NCBI GenBank assembly: GCA_020634615.1
Contig: JACKBI010000005.1
Span: forward strand, 124,001-188,000
Direction: 5' to 3'
DNA from: Anaerolineales bacterium
GTDB taxonomy: Bacteria; Chloroflexota; Anaerolineae; JAAEKA01
DNA length: 64,000 nt
Shown: positions 46,758 to 54,923 of the stretch, in pieces
Layout: every line of letters begins with the position of its first letter
How positions within the stretch are numbered: the first letter of the stretch is position 1
Position numbers and translations under genes: made by a program
Notes under the pieces: model-generated
Databases searched by the model: none
What the model was told of the DNA's origin: nothing
The model's input: only the letters and a program-made list of their open reading frames with translations

Positions 46758-48076
46758 ACGATTTAACCCAGATGAAACAGCAAGCTAGGGCTTTGCGCGA
46801 GCAGGAAAAGTACTCCGAGGCCGTTCAGATCTACCAGGTTCTCTGGTCCGAGCAGCGCGCCTCCTGCAATGAGTGGGATGGCTGGGGATATGCCCAATCG
46901 CTGCGCAAGCTCAATCGGTCGGCCGAGGCGCTAGACGTCTGCCGCGAGGTTCACAGGCTGAAGCCGGACTTTGTCCTTAACAGAAACCTCTATGCGTGGT
47001 GCATCTGGGATCTGTATATCGCCAGAGTGGACGACGAGCAGATCGCGGCCAACTCTTCTGAGTTCTTCCGCGCAGCATCGGCGATCCTTGATCTTGGTGA
47101 ACCAGGCGACTACTCGCCTTTTGCAAGGACCTTGTTGCGCGTGGTCAAGTACTTGAAGGAACGGCCTGGATATCCAGCGCAACAGATCCTGGAGTGGACT
47201 GGCAAGGTCTCGCCGGATCAACTATCCCCGAAGGTTGGAATCGGAAGCGATGGCAAGGGCGGACAGATGGAATATGCCTCCGAGCGCGAACAATGGTACA
47301 GCGCCCGCTGCAAGGCCCTGCGAGAAGCTGAGCGATACCAGGAATGCATCGACCTGGCGACCGAAGCCCTTGAGGCCGTTCAGCGGTTCCACCATGACGA
47401 CGACGTCTGGCTAAAATATCATCGGGCGCGGGCCATGTCTGGGCTGGGCGACAATGCGGCGGCCGTCGACGAGCTGCGGGCGCTCCTGCCGAGGAAGAAG
47501 GATTGGTTTGTCTACCGCGACATCGCGCAATGTCTCTACAATCTTGGCCAATTCGACGAGGCCCTGGCCAGCAGCCTGGATGCCGCCCTGGCGCCGCTGC
47601 CAGAGATCGAAAACAAGTGGCGGCTCTTTCTGTTGATGGGCTGGATCATCCGCGATCAGGGCAAGCTGGAGGACGCCAAGAGGCACGTTCTGCTAGCCGC
47701 GCGTGTACGACAGAAGCGGAGCGACTGGACGGGAACTCCAAAAGAGCTGGCGCAAACAATAGCGGAGTTGGGCGTCGATCTCAACAGCGGAATCTCAACA
47801 GACGACCTGCAGCAGGAGCTACAAAGGATCTGGCGGAGTGCAAAGTTCGCCGGCAGGCCAAGTGTACAGGGTATGATTAAGAACCTCTTGCAAGACAGAG
47901 ACGCGGGATTCATACAAGGACAGGGCGGAGAAGACTACTACTTCAAATTCAAATCTTTCAAGGGCCCGCACCACATGCTGCAGCCCGGCCTGGCCGTTGT
48001 GTTCTACGTCGAAAAGAATCCGGATCCAAGCAAGCGGGATATCGCGGTCGAGATTCGGCCCGTCAACCGAAAGTAA
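46754..48076 (+). CDS. TPR-like helical-repeat protein with C-terminal cold-shock-like domain
   Basis: The product has 440 residues. TPR-like helix pairs run through residues 1-330 (ARALREQEKYSEAVQIYQVL, YSARCKALREAERYQECIDL, YRDIAQCLYNLGQFDEALAS). The last 70 residues look like an OB-fold of the cold-shock type: VQGMIKNLLQDRDAGFIQGQ, then DYYFKFKSFKG and LAVVFYVEKN. These mirror the GxIK...GFI..., DxFF and VxF pattern of CspA, so the tail may bind single-stranded nucleic acid. ATG 46754 overlaps the previous stop. The likely role is an adaptor that brings RNA or ssDNA to the nucleases encoded upstream. No exact family was recognised. Confidence 0.75.
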   Translation: MNDLTQMKQQARALREQEKYSEAVQIYQVLWSEQRASCNEWDGWGYAQSLRKLNRSAEALDVCREVHRLKPDFVLNRNLYAWCIWDLYIARVDDEQIAANSSEFFRAASAILDLGEPGDYSPFARTLLRVVKYLKERPGYPAQQILEWTGKVSPDQLSPKVGIGSDGKGGQMEYASEREQWYSARCKALREAERYQECIDLATEALEAVQRFHHDDDVWLKYHRARAMSGLGDNAAAVDELRALLPRKKDWFVYRDIAQCLYNLGQFDEALASSLDAALAPLPEIENKWRLFLLMGWIIRDQGKLEDAKRHVLLAARVRQKRSDWTGTPKELAQTIAELGVDLNSGISTDDLQQELQRIWRSAKFAGRPSVQGMIKNLLQDRDAGFIQGQGGEDYYFKFKSFKGPHHMLQPGLAVVFYVEKNPDPSKRDIAVEIRPVNRK

Positions 48077-48082
48077 CCAGGT

Positions 48083-48259
48083 ATGGACAAAGCGCTTCGC
48101 TCCCTGCTATACACTGCCGTCGTCCGCTGCTGCGCGCTGCTGGAGGAGGATCTGGGCCTCCAGCTTGAGGGCGCGTATGGTATGCACGGCGACGGCCGGG
48201 TGGAACTGCTCGCCGGCCTGACGCACCTGAACGTGGTAGGGCGCGCTACACTACCTTGA
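48083..48259 (+). pseudogene. 58-codon stub resembling the N-terminus of an Eco57I-like DNA methyltransferase
   Basis: An open frame starts at ATG 48083, six bases after the TPR/CSD stop. It reads MDKALRSLLYTAVVRCCALL, then EEDLGLQLEGAYGMHGDGRVE, and breaks off soon after THLNVVGRA at a TGA. The pattern (helix, LLEEDxxxQLEGxYGxHxDGxxE, LxxLxHL) matches from memory the first 50 residues of large Eco57I/PglX-type adenine methyltransferases, which exceed 900 residues. Nothing of the catalytic domain (NPPY motif) follows. I read it as what is left after a deletion. The alternative is a small independent gene. The coupling suggests it was the last member of the helicase operon. Confidence 0.55.
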
Positions 48260-48416
48260 AACGACTAGAGATGATCGAAAGCAGGTCGTGGAACCGTGGG
48301 ACGCAAAGTGAGTGAGAGACCACATATTGATCAGTCGCTTGTTGTGTTGACGCAGACCGAACACATCATGGACAAGCCATCGGCAAAACACATCTTCTGA
48401 TGTTTGGAGCAAGGAC

Positions 48417-50213
48417 GTGACAGATCCGAAAACTATCGCCAACGAAACTAATTTCAAGGAAGATTTCGACGCCGAGTTCGACGCGCTGCCCAGCGCCAGT
48501 GTCGAGAAGGGACTCACGCCGTTGCCCGTCACGCAGCGTCTGGGCAGGGTGATCTCCGGCTCGCTGTCGCGTGGGTTGGAGGTCCGCCTGGACAGACAGG
48601 TGACCACGGAAGAGCTGGCAGTCGGCAGCTATGTGGTGATCCGCGGCCAGCAGAAGCGCTTCTTCAGCATGATCACCGACGTGCAGCTTGGCGCGGCCAG
48701 CGACGATCTGCTGCTCAGCCCGCCTGACCTGAGCGATCCCTTCCTGCGTGAGGTGCATGTCGGCGTCAGCACCTTCGGCGTCGTTCACCTCACGCCGATG
48801 CTGGCGCTGGAAGACGGTCAGCCCAAGCCGGTCAAGACGGTGCCGGCTCATTTCAGCGAAGTGCGCCAGGCCAGCCAGGAGGAAGTCAGCGAGGTCTTCG
48901 GCGAGGAGGGCTACGACAAGGTGCGTGACACCCATTTCTTCCATGTCGGCAACCCGCTGGACATGGAAGATGTCAAGATCACGCTTGACCTGAAGCGGTT
49001 CGTCGAGCGTTCGTCCGGAGTGTTCGGCAAGAGCGGCACCGGCAAGACCTTCCTCAGCCGGCTGTTGCTGGCCGGCGTCATTCGTGAGCGGGTGGCCGTC
49101 AACCTGATCTTCGATATGCACAACGAATACGGCTGGGAGGGCAGCAGCGAGGGCGTCACGAAGCGCGTCAAGGGGTTGAAGCAGATCTTTCCCGACGGCC
49201 AGGTCAGCATCTTCACGCTGGACGACGAGTCCAGCAGGCGGCGCGGCTCCAATCCCGACTTCACGGTCGTCATCGGCTACGATCAGGTCGAACCGGACGA
49301 CCTGGAGATGTTGCAGGACATCTTCAACCTCAGCGACGCGCAGATCGGCGCCATCTATGCGCTGCACCGGCGGCTGGGCAAAAGCTGGCTGGCGAACTTC
49401 CTCGATGACGACTGGATCGATAGCTGGGGTGATCCCGATGACGAGAACGACGGACCCGCCAATGGGCTGAAGGCGCTGGCGGACAGCCTGGGGCAGACCT
49501 ACCAGACACTGGCCGCGTTACGTCGTCGCTTCGAGCGCTTCCGCCGCTACGGTTTCTTGTCAGCCAAGACGCACAGCGACGCGGTTGCCAGAATCTTCCA
49601 GTACATCGACGCCGGCACCAGCGTCGTACTGGAGTTCGGTCGTTACGGCAACATGCTCGATGCCTACATCTTTGTGGCTAACTTCCTGACCCGCCGGCTG
49701 CACCAGAAGTATGTCGAGAAGAAGGAGCGCGCCTTTGGCAATCAGGCCGAAGAACCGACGCCGCTGGTGATCACCATCGAAGAGGCGCACAAGTTCCTCG
49801 ACCCGGCCATCGCCAGCAACACCATCTTCGGCACCATCGCCCGCGAGCTGCGCAAGTACAACGTCACACTCTTTATCGTCGACCAGCGCCCCAGCAAGAT
49901 CGACCAGGAAGTCATGAGCCAGATCGGCACACGGGTGACTGCACTGCTGGACGAGGAGAACGACATCCGCGCCGTGCTAATGGGGGTCAGCGGGTCCGAA
50001 GGGTTGAAAGAGGTGTTGGCGCGGTTGGACACCCGCCAGCAGGCGTTGATCCTCGGTCACGCCGTGCCGATGCCGGTGGTGGTACAGACACGTGCCTACG
50101 ATTTGGAATTCTACAAGGCAATGGGCTACCACGACGAGGCGGACCTGCCGCAGCGGCTGGCCAGCAACGTCGAGCGGATGCGCGGCAGCGCAGATTTCGA
50201 GGGGTTCGATTAA
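48417..50213 (+). CDS. herA: HerA-type ATPase/DNA translocase with N-terminal HAS barrel
   Basis: The product has 598 residues. HerA is a hexameric FtsK-like translocase that drives NurA nuclease in end resection. The HAS barrel lies at about 40-110 (RLGRVISGSLSRGLEVRLD, GSYVVIRGQQKRFFSMITDV). The ATPase shows GVFGKSGTGKTFLSRLLL (Walker A, about 203-210), NLIFDMHNEYGWE, LVITIEEAHKFLDP (Walker B, about 449-457, with catalytic Glu), FIVDQRPSKIDQEVMSQIGT and an arginine-finger region. The start is GTG 48417 with AAGGAC just upstream. Its natural partner nurA lies 11 kb upstream, with the helicase/nuclease island between. No clear promoter was found in the 157 bases before it. Confidence 0.93.
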   Translation: MTDPKTIANETNFKEDFDAEFDALPSASVEKGLTPLPVTQRLGRVISGSLSRGLEVRLDRQVTTEELAVGSYVVIRGQQKRFFSMITDVQLGAASDDLLLSPPDLSDPFLREVHVGVSTFGVVHLTPMLALEDGQPKPVKTVPAHFSEVRQASQEEVSEVFGEEGYDKVRDTHFFHVGNPLDMEDVKITLDLKRFVERSSGVFGKSGTGKTFLSRLLLAGVIRERVAVNLIFDMHNEYGWEGSSEGVTKRVKGLKQIFPDGQVSIFTLDDESSRRRGSNPDFTVVIGYDQVEPDDLEMLQDIFNLSDAQIGAIYALHRRLGKSWLANFLDDDWIDSWGDPDDENDGPANGLKALADSLGQTYQTLAALRRRFERFRRYGFLSAKTHSDAVARIFQYIDAGTSVVLEFGRYGNMLDAYIFVANFLTRRLHQKYVEKKERAFGNQAEEPTPLVITIEEAHKFLDPAIASNTIFGTIARELRKYNVTLFIVDQRPSKIDQEVMSQIGTRVTALLDEENDIRAVLMGVSGSEGLKEVLARLDTRQQALILGHAVPMPVVVQTRAYDLEFYKAMGYHDEADLPQRLASNVERMRGSADFEGFD

Positions 50214-50331
50214 TCGCTATCTGCCTGTCGCGGCAGGTGAGGAGCAATCTGGTCGATCAGGCGAACCAGGTCATCGGTCACGGTGTTTCACACTGTAATG
50301 TTTTCAGACCCGCAGGGCCTTTCGTTTTGCA

Positions 50332-50354
50332 GCCCGATCCGTTAACGGTCGGGC
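50332..50354 (+). terminator. Palindrome downstream of herA
   Basis: GCCCGA and TCGGGC flank a perfect CCGTTAACGG palindrome, with one bulged base. The T-poor tail makes it a weak terminator candidate. The bases 50214-50331 between it and herA show nothing else. Confidence 0.35.
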
Positions 50355-50375
50355 GCTACTTCTTGCCAGGGCGGG

Positions 50376-50552
50376 TCAATGGCGGAACGGTGCAACCGTC
50401 TCCGACAAGGTGATACTGGACAAGCCTGCGCCCTTCTTGTAGTAACCGACTCACAGCTCATTTGTCGTCGCGTGGTTCTCCTCCAACCAGCCGCGAAACC
50501 CATTCGGCGTGGCGAAGAAAGCGGGCGCAGTCGTGTCAGATGGTTCGTTCAT
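50376..50552 (-). pseudogene. Broken YdeI/OmpD-associated (bacteriocin-protection) family gene
   Basis: From ATG 50552 the frame reads MNEPSDTTAPAFFATPNGFR then GWLEENHATTNEL, like the start of YdeI-family proteins. A TGA at 50451-50453 follows, where the family has Trp (ELWVG). The same frame continues as VGYYKKGAGLSSITLSETV, again family-like, before a second stop at 50376. About 130 further residues are missing. The nonsense codon plus the truncation mark it as a pseudogene. A DinB-like gene begins on the same strand nine bases upstream. Confidence 0.7.
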
Positions 50553-50560
50553 CGCGCTGC

Positions 50561-51073
50561 TTACGCCACGTGATCGCGGAAATACGGCTGCCACCGTCCG
50601 CAACCCGCAATGAACGGCTGCATCAGCGCTCGCTCGGCTTGCACAGTGTGCATCAAATCGTGGCCGGCCCACTCGTTCACCAACTCTTCCAGCGACACGA
50701 TGCCCAGTTCCTGGTGCACGGCCTGCTTCGACAGGTCAGACGGCTGCACGGTCTGCAGCAATTTCAGGCCCTCACTGCGCAGCCGGGCAAACTCGGCCGC
50801 CAGCGCCGCTGGACTCTGGTCGACCTCGGGTTTGGTTCCCTGGCTGTCAGGATCGAACGCGGGGAAGTCTTCCTCGTCCAACAGGAACTGCACGCGGGCA
50901 GCAAATACCCAGCGCTCGGTGTCCACCAGGTGCTGCAGGCAGTCGAGCGCCGACCACTCCCCTTGCGCCGCCGGCCTGGTCAGCAGGTCGGCCGGAACAT
51001 GTTCAGTCAGACTGAGCCAGCGATCGGGGGTTGTGTTCAGAATAGCATCGGCATACTCAAGAATGTTGTTCAT
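50561..51073 (-). CDS. DinB-superfamily protein (DinB_2)
   Basis: The product has 170 residues with a four-helix bundle pattern. NNILEYADAILNTTPDRWLS starts the first helix. The metal-binding His residues are visible in CLQHLVDTERW and in WAGHDLMHTVQAE. The DinB/YfiT fold binds a divalent metal and includes thiol-dependent S-transferases (mycothiol or bacillithiol dependent); the partner thiol is unknown here. The start overlaps the stop of the DUF2087 gene as ATGA, so the two are coupled. The broken YdeI gene lies just downstream on the same strand. Confidence 0.85.
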   Translation of the reverse strand: MNNILEYADAILNTTPDRWLSLTEHVPADLLTRPAAQGEWSALDCLQHLVDTERWVFAARVQFLLDEEDFPAFDPDSQGTKPEVDQSPAALAAEFARLRSEGLKLLQTVQPSDLSKQAVHQELGIVSLEELVNEWAGHDLMHTVQAERALMQPFIAGCGRWQPYFRDHVA

Positions 51074-51486
51074 GACATATCTCCATTTTGTCGCCGCGCC
51101 AGTTTGCGCGCTTCTCGCTCTGCTCGAGCGTTGGCCACCGTTGCGTGTACATCCAGCGCCAGGACAGGCGCCTCAAAGTCACGCGCCAGCGCCGCCGTAT
51201 CGATGCTGTAACGAAGGCCGGCCTCGTCGCGCCGCAGGTATCCGATGTCAACCAGATAGCGCCGTAGCGTCACGTGGTCCAGCGTTGTCGTCGCGTCGAA
51301 CGATCCCAACCAGCCGGCAATCGCTGCGTTCATATCTGCTTCGCCGTAAGATGCTTGCCGCGCCAGGAAGAGGCTGAGCGCGCCCAGGAAGACTATGCGA
51401 TCTTGCGGCTTGCGCGGGTAGTCAAAACTGCTGCCTGCCGCCAGCGTCTTGCTAATCGATGCCACGAACTGTTCCTGGCTGATCAT
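51070..51486 (-). CDS. DUF2087 domain protein
   Basis: The product has 138 residues and is probably a small regulator. The DUF2087 motif is FLGALSLFLARQASYGEADM, then DHVTLRRYLVDIGYLRRDEA; it looks like a winged helix. The usual family pattern of RKxxxRxxxL at the start is visible as RKPQDRIVFL. The C-terminus is basic (AREAERKLARRQ-like). Start 51486 is ATG. It is coupled to the DinB gene (overlap ATGA). No promoter was recognised in the 132 bases upstream. Confidence 0.85.
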   Translation of the reverse strand: MISQEQFVASISKTLAAGSSFDYPRKPQDRIVFLGALSLFLARQASYGEADMNAAIAGWLGSFDATTTLDHVTLRRYLVDIGYLRRDEAGLRYSIDTAALARDFEAPVLALDVHATVANARAEREARKLARRQNGDMS

Positions 51487-51618
51487 ATCCGATTCACCTG
51501 TCTTGATAATAGCTCGCTCGGGCCGGTCTCCGACCGAGGCTCGCTGTTTTTATCCATCGGGTGCCGGCCGGCCGGCGAAGTGGCTGCTTTGCTGTATCGC
51601 TGCCGGTATGACCAGCGG

Positions 51619-52176
51619 CTACTCTGCGACGGCCGCCGGCTGGCTGGCTGCCAGCCACGCTTCCAGCGCATGCTGGTGGCGTGTTTCCAGTTTCACCAGC
51701 GGACGGCGGGACGACAGCAGCCCCTGAGCCTCGTCGTAGGTCATGCCGTGGACCTTCATCAGATACGCGGCCAGGATGGTGGCCGACCTGCCGCGGCCCT
51801 TGGCGCAGTGCACCAGCACCGTGCGTCCCTGGGCCACCTGCTCGCTCATCCAGTCCACGCCCTGATCGATCAACGCTGCCGACGGCACTGTCACGTCCAG
51901 CGCCTTGAGTTGGACATAGCTGATGTCGTGCTTGCCATAGAAGTCCAGATCGTCTTCGCGCTCGGCGCGGATGTTGACCACCGCGTTGATGCTGTTGTCC
52001 AGCAGGAACTGGTAGTCGCGGTCATAGTCCGGCGCGCCGCCCAGCCACAGACCTTCGGCGATGCCAGCCTCGGGTGCAGGCGCAATCTGGCTGAACCAGT
52101 CATGGCCCTTGCCCTTTTCGTAGGTGAAGCGAATCGCCGGATAAAGCTTGTCAAATGCCCAATGGAACGGATTCAT
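51619..52176 (-). CDS. Dual-specificity protein phosphatase (PTPMT1-like)
   Basis: The product has 185 residues. The catalytic loop is VHCAKGRGRSATILAAYLM, with the CX5R signature (Cys nucleophile and Arg). The general-acid loop is LKALDVTVPS. The N-terminal strand IAEGLWLGGAPDYDRD is typical of DSP enzymes. There is no signal peptide. Members dephosphorylate proteins or phospholipids such as phosphatidylglycerophosphate; which one applies here cannot be told. Start 52176 is ATG with GAGGG about eleven bases upstream. It is transcribed divergently from the amidohydrolase. The 272-base gap 52177-52448 holds that gene's promoter and nothing else seen. Confidence 0.9.
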   Translation of the reverse strand: MNPFHWAFDKLYPAIRFTYEKGKGHDWFSQIAPAPEAGIAEGLWLGGAPDYDRDYQFLLDNSINAVVNIRAEREDDLDFYGKHDISYVQLKALDVTVPSAALIDQGVDWMSEQVAQGRTVLVHCAKGRGRSATILAAYLMKVHGMTYDEAQGLLSSRRPLVKLETRHQHALEAWLAASQPAAVAE

Positions 52177-52374
52177 GCCGCCGTTGTCCCTCGTTTCGGT
52201 AGTAGAGGCCTGTCCGGGCCATTACATCGGATGCTATTGCTGCGGCCGGTCTGTGCCAAGCCTCACGGAGGGGCCGAGCGTGCCGTCCTCGTGTCATCCT
52301 CGAACCCGGAGATTATAACACCGCGCGCCGCGGGAATCCAATCGCAACCGGCTGTTCGGAGCCGCGACGTCCGT

Positions 52375-52403
52375 TTGACCTGCCCCGCGCGTTGGCCTAT
52401 AAT
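52375..52403 (+). promoter_or_regulatory. Strong promoter of the amidohydrolase operon
   Basis: TTGACC (52375-52380), a 17-base spacer and a perfect TATAAT (52398-52403) lie about 45 bases before ATG 52449. Confidence 0.8.
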
Positions 52404-52448
52404 CGTGGCTGCATCGACGGGAGAAAGCCCGCCCGCATCGAACCAACC

Positions 52449-54074
52449 ATGCCAGACCTCATCCTCTTCAACGGCAACCTTTGGACGCAGGACGCTGCCA
52501 CACCGTCAGCGACGGCCGTCGCAATTCGCTGCGGCCGCTTTCTTGCCGTTGGCAGCGACGACGATATGCGCGCGCTGCGCACCAGCGGCACGCGGCTGAT
52601 CGATCTCGGCGGCCGGCGCGTCCTGCCTGGTCTTACCGACGCCCATTTTCACTTCCGTGGTTGGGCCATGGCCCGGCGCAGGCTGCGACTGGCCGGCATG
52701 CCCTCCCTGGCAGCCGTCGTAGACTCCGTGGCAACCGTTGCGCAGACCACGCCGCCGGGACGATGGATCCGTGGTCAGGGCTGGAACGAAACCAACTGGC
52801 CCGAACGGCGATTCCCAACCCGTTTCGATCTCGATGCCGCTGCCCCGGATCTACCCGTGTATCTGGTGCGCAGCGATCTGCATCTGGCCGTGGCCAATTC
52901 CGTTGTGTTGCGGCTGGCGGGCATCGATGCCGCGACGTCCGACCCGCCGGCCGGGGTCATCGACCGTGACGCAGCCGGCCAGCCAACCGGCGTGCTGCGC
53001 GACGAGGCCATGAAACTGGTGGACGCCGTCATTCCTCACGCCAGCGAGGCCGAAGTCGATGCGGCCATGCGCGACGCCATCGCCGAAGCCCACCGCCTGG
53101 GATTGACCGGCATCCACGACTTCCGCTCGACCGGCATCAGTGAAGGACAGACGGCCTGGGCGACCTGGCAGCGGCTGTGGGCGCGCGGTGAGTTGAACCT
53201 GCGGCTGTGGAGTCACATCGCCGGAGACGCGCTGGATGGCGCCATCGACCTTGGCCTGCGCACCGGCTTCGGCGACGACCGGCTGCGCATGGGGGGCATC
53301 AAGCTGTTCTCCGACGGTTCGTTGGGCGCCCGCACGGCCTGGATGATGGACACGTATCTTGATGGCGGCGCCGGGCTGCCGATCGTGCCGATGGACGAGA
53401 TCGCACGCAAGGTGGAACGGGCGCACATGGCCGGTATCTCAGTCGCGATCCACGCGATCGGCGACCGTGCGGTGCGTGAGCTGCTGGACGTCTTCACAGA
53501 GGTGCTGCCACGGGTGCGTGCCGCAACCGGTACACAGGCGCTAGCGCCGCATCGTATCGAGCACGTGCAGCACAGCCATCCTGAAGACCTGCGGCGGCTG
53601 GGCGAGCTGGGGCTGGTAGCCTCGGTGCAGGCGATTCATATGGAGGACGACATCGGTCTGGTGGAACGCGCCATCGGCCCGGAGCGCGCCCGCTGGACCT
53701 ACGCCTTGCGCACGTTGTTGGATGGCGGTGCAGTGCTGGCGCTGGGGTCCGATTGCCCTGTGGCCAGCCCGAACCCGTTCGAAGGAATCCACGCCGCAGT
53801 GACGCGCCAGCGGCTGGACGGCCACCCGGCCGGCGGCTGGCACCCGGAGCAACGACTGACCGTGGCCGAGGCGGTGGCCGGCTACACAACCGGTCCTGCC
53901 CATGCCACCGGCCTGTCGGACCGCCAGGGCAGCATCACGCCCGGCAAGCTGGCTGATCTGGTGGTGTTGGACCGCGATATCTTTGCCGTGCCGCCCGCCG
54001 AGATCGCCAGCATTCGGCCTGCTATGACCGTGTTCGACGGCGAGGTCGTGTACGACGCCGGAGGAATCGAATGA
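52449..54074 (+). CDS. YtcJ-like amidohydrolase (amidohydrolase family 3)
   Basis: The product has 541 residues with a TIM-barrel metal-dependent hydrolase core. The N-terminal small domain is DLILFNGNLWTQD. Metal ligands are in LPGLTDAHFHFRG (HxH), VAIHAIGDRAV (His), RIEHVQHSHPED (His) and LALGSDCPVASPNPF (Asp). The C-terminal SITPGKLADLVVLDRDIF strand closes the small domain. Substrates of this family include amides and N-formyl compounds; the real one is unknown. The start at 52449 is supported by homology and by the promoter. The stop overlaps the next gene as ATGA. Confidence 0.92.
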   Translation: MPDLILFNGNLWTQDAATPSATAVAIRCGRFLAVGSDDDMRALRTSGTRLIDLGGRRVLPGLTDAHFHFRGWAMARRRLRLAGMPSLAAVVDSVATVAQTTPPGRWIRGQGWNETNWPERRFPTRFDLDAAAPDLPVYLVRSDLHLAVANSVVLRLAGIDAATSDPPAGVIDRDAAGQPTGVLRDEAMKLVDAVIPHASEAEVDAAMRDAIAEAHRLGLTGIHDFRSTGISEGQTAWATWQRLWARGELNLRLWSHIAGDALDGAIDLGLRTGFGDDRLRMGGIKLFSDGSLGARTAWMMDTYLDGGAGLPIVPMDEIARKVERAHMAGISVAIHAIGDRAVRELLDVFTEVLPRVRAATGTQALAPHRIEHVQHSHPEDLRRLGELGLVASVQAIHMEDDIGLVERAIGPERARWTYALRTLLDGGAVLALGSDCPVASPNPFEGIHAAVTRQRLDGHPAGGWHPEQRLTVAEAVAGYTTGPAHATGLSDRQGSITPGKLADLVVLDRDIFAVPPAEIASIRPAMTVFDGEVVYDAGGIE

Positions 54075-54892
54075 GTCTGGACGATATGTCACGCAGAGCG
54101 AACGACCCGCGCTACATCTCAGGCATCTACAACTACTGCGACAGTTGGTGTGAGCGCTGCGCATTTACCGACCGTTGCCTGAACTTTGCCATGCGGATCG
54201 AGTTCGAGGAACTGGCGGAGGAGGCGCGCGCCGAACGGGAGGCGGAGGACTCGCTGGCTGAACTACTGGACCCGCTCGACATCATCGAGGAACTGGACAG
54301 CCCTGCGGATGCGAACGAGGATGCGCAGACGGCCGATCAGCACGATTGGGAGATGGACGAATTCATGGCCGAGGAAGAACGGATCAGCGAGCGGGCGTCG
54401 ACCCATCCGCTGGTACAGGCCGCCGAAGCATACATCGGCATGGCCAACGACTGGTTCGAATTCGGACATGGGCAGGAGCGGCTGGCCAGCGGCCCGCACT
54501 ATCTCATCAGCCCTGAACCCGCCGTCGAGGGCTTGGAAACGCAGTCTCAGGAAATCCGGGACGCGATCGATGTCATTCGTTGGTATCTCTTCTTCATTTC
54601 GGTCAAGTTGCAGCGCGCGTTGCGCGGTCTGGAAAGCGAAGCACGCGATCCCGATTTCGGGGATGACATGCCCAAAGACTCCGACGGCACCGCCAAGATC
54701 GCTCTGATTGCCATCGACCGCTCGACTGGCGCCTGGGCGACACTGATGAACGCCTACCCGGAGCGACGCACCACTACCTTGCCGATTCTGGCCCTGCTGG
54801 CGCGCCTGCGCCACGATCTCGAAGTTGAATTCCCAGCCGCCTGGGCGTTCATTCGCCCCGGTTTCGACGAAATCGACGACGCTCAGGACTGA
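54071..54892 (+). CDS. Unknown protein with N-terminal four-Cys cluster
   Basis: The product has 273 residues and no signal peptide or membrane span. Near the N-terminus YNYCDSWCERCAFTDRCLNF gives C-x3-C-x2-C-x5-C, which could hold zinc or an iron-sulphur cluster. A very acidic stretch follows (about 45-110). The second half is helical (IRDAIDVIRWYLFFISVKLQ, then TLPILALLARLRHDLEVEFP). I know no function. It is coupled to the amidohydrolase by ATGA and lies 31 bases before the SbcD-like gene. A link to DNA metabolism is only suggested by that neighbour. Confidence 0.75.
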   Translation: MSLDDMSRRANDPRYISGIYNYCDSWCERCAFTDRCLNFAMRIEFEELAEEARAEREAEDSLAELLDPLDIIEELDSPADANEDAQTADQHDWEMDEFMAEEERISERASTHPLVQAAEAYIGMANDWFEFGHGQERLASGPHYLISPEPAVEGLETQSQEIRDAIDVIRWYLFFISVKLQRALRGLESEARDPDFGDDMPKDSDGTAKIALIAIDRSTGAWATLMNAYPERRTTTLPILALLARLRHDLEVEFPAAWAFIRPGFDEIDDAQD

Positions 54893-54923
54893 TTCGATTC
54901 CCTTCGTTGCCTTGTCACTGATT

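Noticed and set aside
39351..48259. A complete DISARM or BREX system
   Set aside because: Apart from the helicase, the expected drmB/drmC (PLD) or brxL/pglZ genes are missing, and the methylase is only a stub.
48417..50213. HerA as part of the imported island
   Set aside because: It has its own start after a 157-base gap and the natural partner nurA on the far side. The simpler reading is that nurA and herA belong together and the block between them was added, although this is not proven.
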